A stretch of DNA of 9,346 nucleotides from Ghiorsea sp. (GTDB taxonomy: Bacteria; Pseudomonadota; Zetaproteobacteria; Mariprofundales; Mariprofundaceae): contig JALUWH010000203.1 in the NCBI GenBank assembly GCA_027019685.1, forward strand, positions 1-9,346, read 5' to 3'. The translations under genes and the position numbers were made by a program. Each line of letters begins with the position of its first letter. The stretch's first letter is position 1. The notes below the pieces were generated by a model. The model worked only from the letters and a program-made list of their open reading frames with translations. It was not told the origin of the DNA and searched no databases. Below, piece by piece: positions 7,874 to 9,346 of this stretch.

Positions 7874-8320
7874 TCAAAAGCGTGAAACCCAAGTATCTAC
7901 ACATGCAGCAATTTCACCATACACACGTCTAAACGTTTCTTCTGACCTTCCCATAGGGTCATCAATAACTTTCCCGCCGCAAGGCTGGGATAACATCATC
8001 ACCTTACCCACGTGCTCTGGTCTTTTTTGCATCAAGTGTGCCCGTTGTTCTGGCTCCATGACTAGCACCAAGGCTGCTCTGTCCATATCTGGTGCTAACA
8101 ATGCGTTGGACATATGCGTGTTCATATCCACACCAAACTCTAAGCCTACTTTCAAGCCCTTTTCAGGCACTGTTTTGCCCTGCATCATCAAAAGACCACG
8201 GCTAAACACTTCTCCTTGTATTCCTTTCTCTTCCAATTGCTTGCGCATATAAAATTCTGCAAATGGGCTACGACAAATATTGCCTGCACAAACCATCATG
8301 ATTGGTGTTGGTAAAAACAT
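7874..8320 (-). CDS. low-molecular-weight protein-tyrosine phosphatase (Wzb/Etp-like)
   Basis: A 148-residue cytoplasmic phosphatase. The P-loop CAGNICRS has the catalytic Cys11 and phosphate-binding Arg17. The general acid is Asp121 in IDDPMG, set in a stretch (KVMML…DDPMGRSEETFRRVY) that follows the plan of Wzb-type enzymes. Family members dephosphorylate bacterial tyrosine kinases that control capsule or exopolysaccharide export; some relatives are arsenate reductases. Here methionine follows Asp-Pro, where tyrosine or phenylalanine is common, so substrate preference may differ. No tyrosine kinase or polysaccharide gene is nearby. The start at 8320 is chosen over an ATG at 8365 because GGAGAG (8330-8335) is correctly spaced, the P-loop then sits at the usual distance from the N-terminus, and the longer form would overlap dnaQ by 44 bases. 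One base separates it from the dnaQ stop. Confidence 0.9.
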   Translation of the reverse strand: MFLPTPIMMVCAGNICRSPFAEFYMRKQLEEKGIQGEVFSRGLLMMQGKTVPEKGLKVGLEFGVDMNTHMSNALLAPDMDRAALVLVMEPEQRAHLMQKRPEHVGKVMMLSQPCGGKVIDDPMGRSEETFRRVYGEIAACVDTWVSRF

Positions 8321-8321
8321 A

Positions 8322-9050
8322 TTATTCTTCTCTCCATAAAATTTGCCCATCACTTTCTTTGGCAATCCGTTGCATCAAAGTTTGATGCCTTTCTAAATCT
8401 TCTTCACGAATTGTTATCGCTGGACGGCGCATTAATGCTGCTGTTTCTCTTTGCTCCGTTTGCTGACGCTGGGCAGAAGGTAGTTGCACATATTCAGATG
8501 CAGGTTTAACTCCCGTATCCATACCCAAAGAAAACTGCTTGCCGCCTGTCATCGCCAAGTACACTTCACCCAACAGTTCAGAGTCTAACAATGCCCCATG
8601 CAGCTCCCTATGCCCACGAGCAATTTCAAAACGATCACATAAGGCATCCAAGTTGTTTCTTTGTCGTGGAAACTGTTTCTTTGCCATCACCAATGTATCA
8701 ATCACTGGAATATCATGAATATTCGGCATGCCACATGCCTCAAGCTCATTCATAATAAAACCCAAATCAAAAGGAGCATTATGGATGACCAGTGTACCAC
8801 CATCTATAAAATCCAAAAAGTCTTGCGCAATATCAGAAAAATATGGTTCATCTTTGACTCGAGCATCATCAATACCATGAATACGCACTACTTCTGCAGG
8901 TATTTTACGGTCAGGATTGATATATTGATGAAATGTGCGTGTCTGATTCATATCACGGTTATTAACTTCAATAGCTCCAATTTCCACCATGCGGTCGCCT
9001 TGCTGTGGTGAAAGCCCAGTCGTTTCTGTGTCCAACATAATTAAACGCAT
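8322..9050 (-). CDS. dnaQ: DNA polymerase III epsilon subunit (3'-5' proofreading exonuclease)
   Basis: A 242-residue DEDDh exonuclease, almost the length of E. coli epsilon (243). It removes misinserted bases in the replicative core with alpha and theta. Exo I is DTETTG with Asp7 and Glu9. Exo II is HNAPFD with Asp95. Exo III is HGALLDSELL with His151 and Asp156. After VYLAMTGG comes QFSLGM (172-177), which fits the beta-clamp binding pattern Q-x-x-[L/M]-x-[F/L/M] at the place where E. coli has QTSMAF. A Gln-rich linker (about 194-202) follows. The C-terminal segment, ending ILWREE, resembles the alpha-binding tail of E. coli epsilon, so this is the replicative protein and not a generic exonuclease. 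The start at 9050 is preferred to an ATG at 9125, since GGGGAG (9058-9063) precedes it by seven bases and the protein then begins directly with strand 1. It is packed between the AsmA-like and phosphatase genes. Confidence 0.95.
   Translation of the reverse strand: MRLIMLDTETTGLSPQQGDRMVEIGAIEVNNRDMNQTRTFHQYINPDRKIPAEVVRIHGIDDARVKDEPYFSDIAQDFLDFIDGGTLVIHNAPFDLGFIMNELEACGMPNIHDIPVIDTLVMAKKQFPRQRNNLDALCDRFEIARGHRELHGALLDSELLGEVYLAMTGGKQFSLGMDTGVKPASEYVQLPSAQRQQTEQRETAALMRRPAITIREEDLERHQTLMQRIAKESDGQILWREE
8330..8335 (-). promoter_or_regulatory. phosphatase ribosome binding site inside the dnaQ end
   Basis: Read on the minus strand this is GGAGAG, nine bases before the ATG at 8320 and within the last codons of dnaQ. 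It decides the phosphatase start and implies coupled translation with dnaQ. Confidence 0.7.
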
Positions 9051-9051
9051 A

Positions 9052-9346
9052 TTATTTCTCCCCAAACCAACGGCTAGGTAATGAAAATAAACTTTCCAAC
9101 AATCCAGACTGCGGCAAACCAGCATCTTCAGGGTTTAGTTCATCCACCACAGCATCGGAAGCGGGCCCATGAATATGGTAAACTTTCCGCAAAAAACTTT
9201 TATCTTCCCCTGCCAGAAGGTGACCTAAAAGTGGTATATTGCCGATAATCGCCTCAATATTTTGCCATGGTCTTGCAATCAATAAAATATCCAAATCACC
9301 CGTATCCAAGTTCACTTTTCCCGTGCCACCAGCATCTAATGCCGAT
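9052..9346 (-). CDS. AsmA-like / DUF3971-type protein (C-terminal end, runs off the right edge)
   Basis: The last 97 codons of a gene entering from the right; the frame is open to the edge, and the GTG at 9315 is internal, not a start. The visible part begins with a repeated-strand pattern (TGKVNLDTGDLDILLIARP), then IIGNIPLLGHLLAGED, then VYHIHGPASDAVVDELNP, and ends in an amphipathic tail (LLESLFSLPSRWFGEK). The order 'NIPLLG-LL-G… Y-I-G… NP' matches the C-terminal region of AsmA-like/DUF3971 proteins of the YhdP-TamB kind. These are long, beta-rich proteins anchored in the inner membrane that span the periplasm and help move lipids to the outer membrane. One base separates its stop from the dnaQ start. 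The family is recognised from the C-terminus only, so the exact subfamily is open. Confidence 0.6.
   Translation of the reverse strand, partial: SALDAGGTGKVNLDTGDLDILLIARPWQNIEAIIGNIPLLGHLLAGEDKSFLRKVYHIHGPASDAVVDELNPEDAGLPQSGLLESLFSLPSRWFGEK
9058..9063 (-). promoter_or_regulatory. dnaQ ribosome binding site inside the AsmA-like gene end
   Basis: Read on the minus strand this is GGGGAG, seven bases before the dnaQ ATG at 9050. It supports that start over the in-frame ATG at 9125. Confidence 0.75.

Noticed and set aside
7845..8252. 135-codon rightward frame opposite the phosphatase gene
   Set aside because: Antisense to a clear catalytic domain; no recognisable motif.
8321..8365. Longer phosphatase N-terminus starting at 8365
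   Set aside because: It would overlap dnaQ by 44 bases and lacks support; the ATG at 8320 has a good site and places the P-loop normally.
9051..9125. Longer DnaQ N-terminus starting at 9125
   Set aside because: The extra 25 residues are read from the upstream gene's coding sequence; the 9050 start has a strong ribosome binding site and matches the family.
1..9346. Mobile element, defence island or CRISPR
   Set aside because: No transposase, integrase, nuclease-defence gene, spaced direct repeats or compositional break was visible; gene content is mostly housekeeping.

Overview
The window is a compact chromosomal segment of an AT-leaning Gram-negative bacterium, probably a proteobacterium. 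The evidence for Gram-negative is a LolA/LolB-fold periplasmic protein, an AsmA-type envelope protein and a bacterial-type two-subunit NADPH glutamate synthase. A marine proteobacterium, possibly of the Zetaproteobacteria, would fit the base composition and protein flavour, but that placement is a guess. I see no tRNA, rRNA, CRISPR array, insertion sequence or phage gene.

Layout. Left block (1-1083, minus strand): a MarR-family regulator (631-1083), a small four-helix membrane protein of unknown function (183-599), and the N-terminal part of a secreted LolA-like outer membrane lipoprotein-sorting protein (1-186), which runs off the left edge. They are read in that order. The last two overlap by 4 bases (ATGA), so this looks like a self-regulated envelope or export operon. 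A 211-bp divergent region separates marR from the central block and holds a candidate operator.

Central block (1295-7367, plus strand): gltB and gltD, the large and small subunits of NADPH-dependent glutamate synthase (GOGAT). They overlap by 8 bases and all key cofactor motifs are present. A strong stem-loop at 7383-7423 ends the operon and probably also serves the convergent gene.

Right block (7430-9346, minus strand): the C-terminal end of an AsmA-like/DUF3971-type protein, then dnaQ (the proofreading epsilon subunit of DNA polymerase III), then a low-molecular-weight protein-tyrosine phosphatase. These three are separated by single bases, with the same TAA-T-ATG junction each time. After about 90 bases comes a stand-alone response-regulator receiver domain.

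How the genes relate: GltB and GltD form one enzyme that makes glutamate from glutamine and 2-oxoglutarate. The other neighbours have no obvious shared pathway. Most of the window is ordinary housekeeping sequence. The parts least explained by known biology are the MarR / four-helix membrane protein / LolA-like unit, which probably continues into a lipid or hydrophobic-molecule exporter beyond the left edge, and the orphan receiver protein next to the phosphatase.
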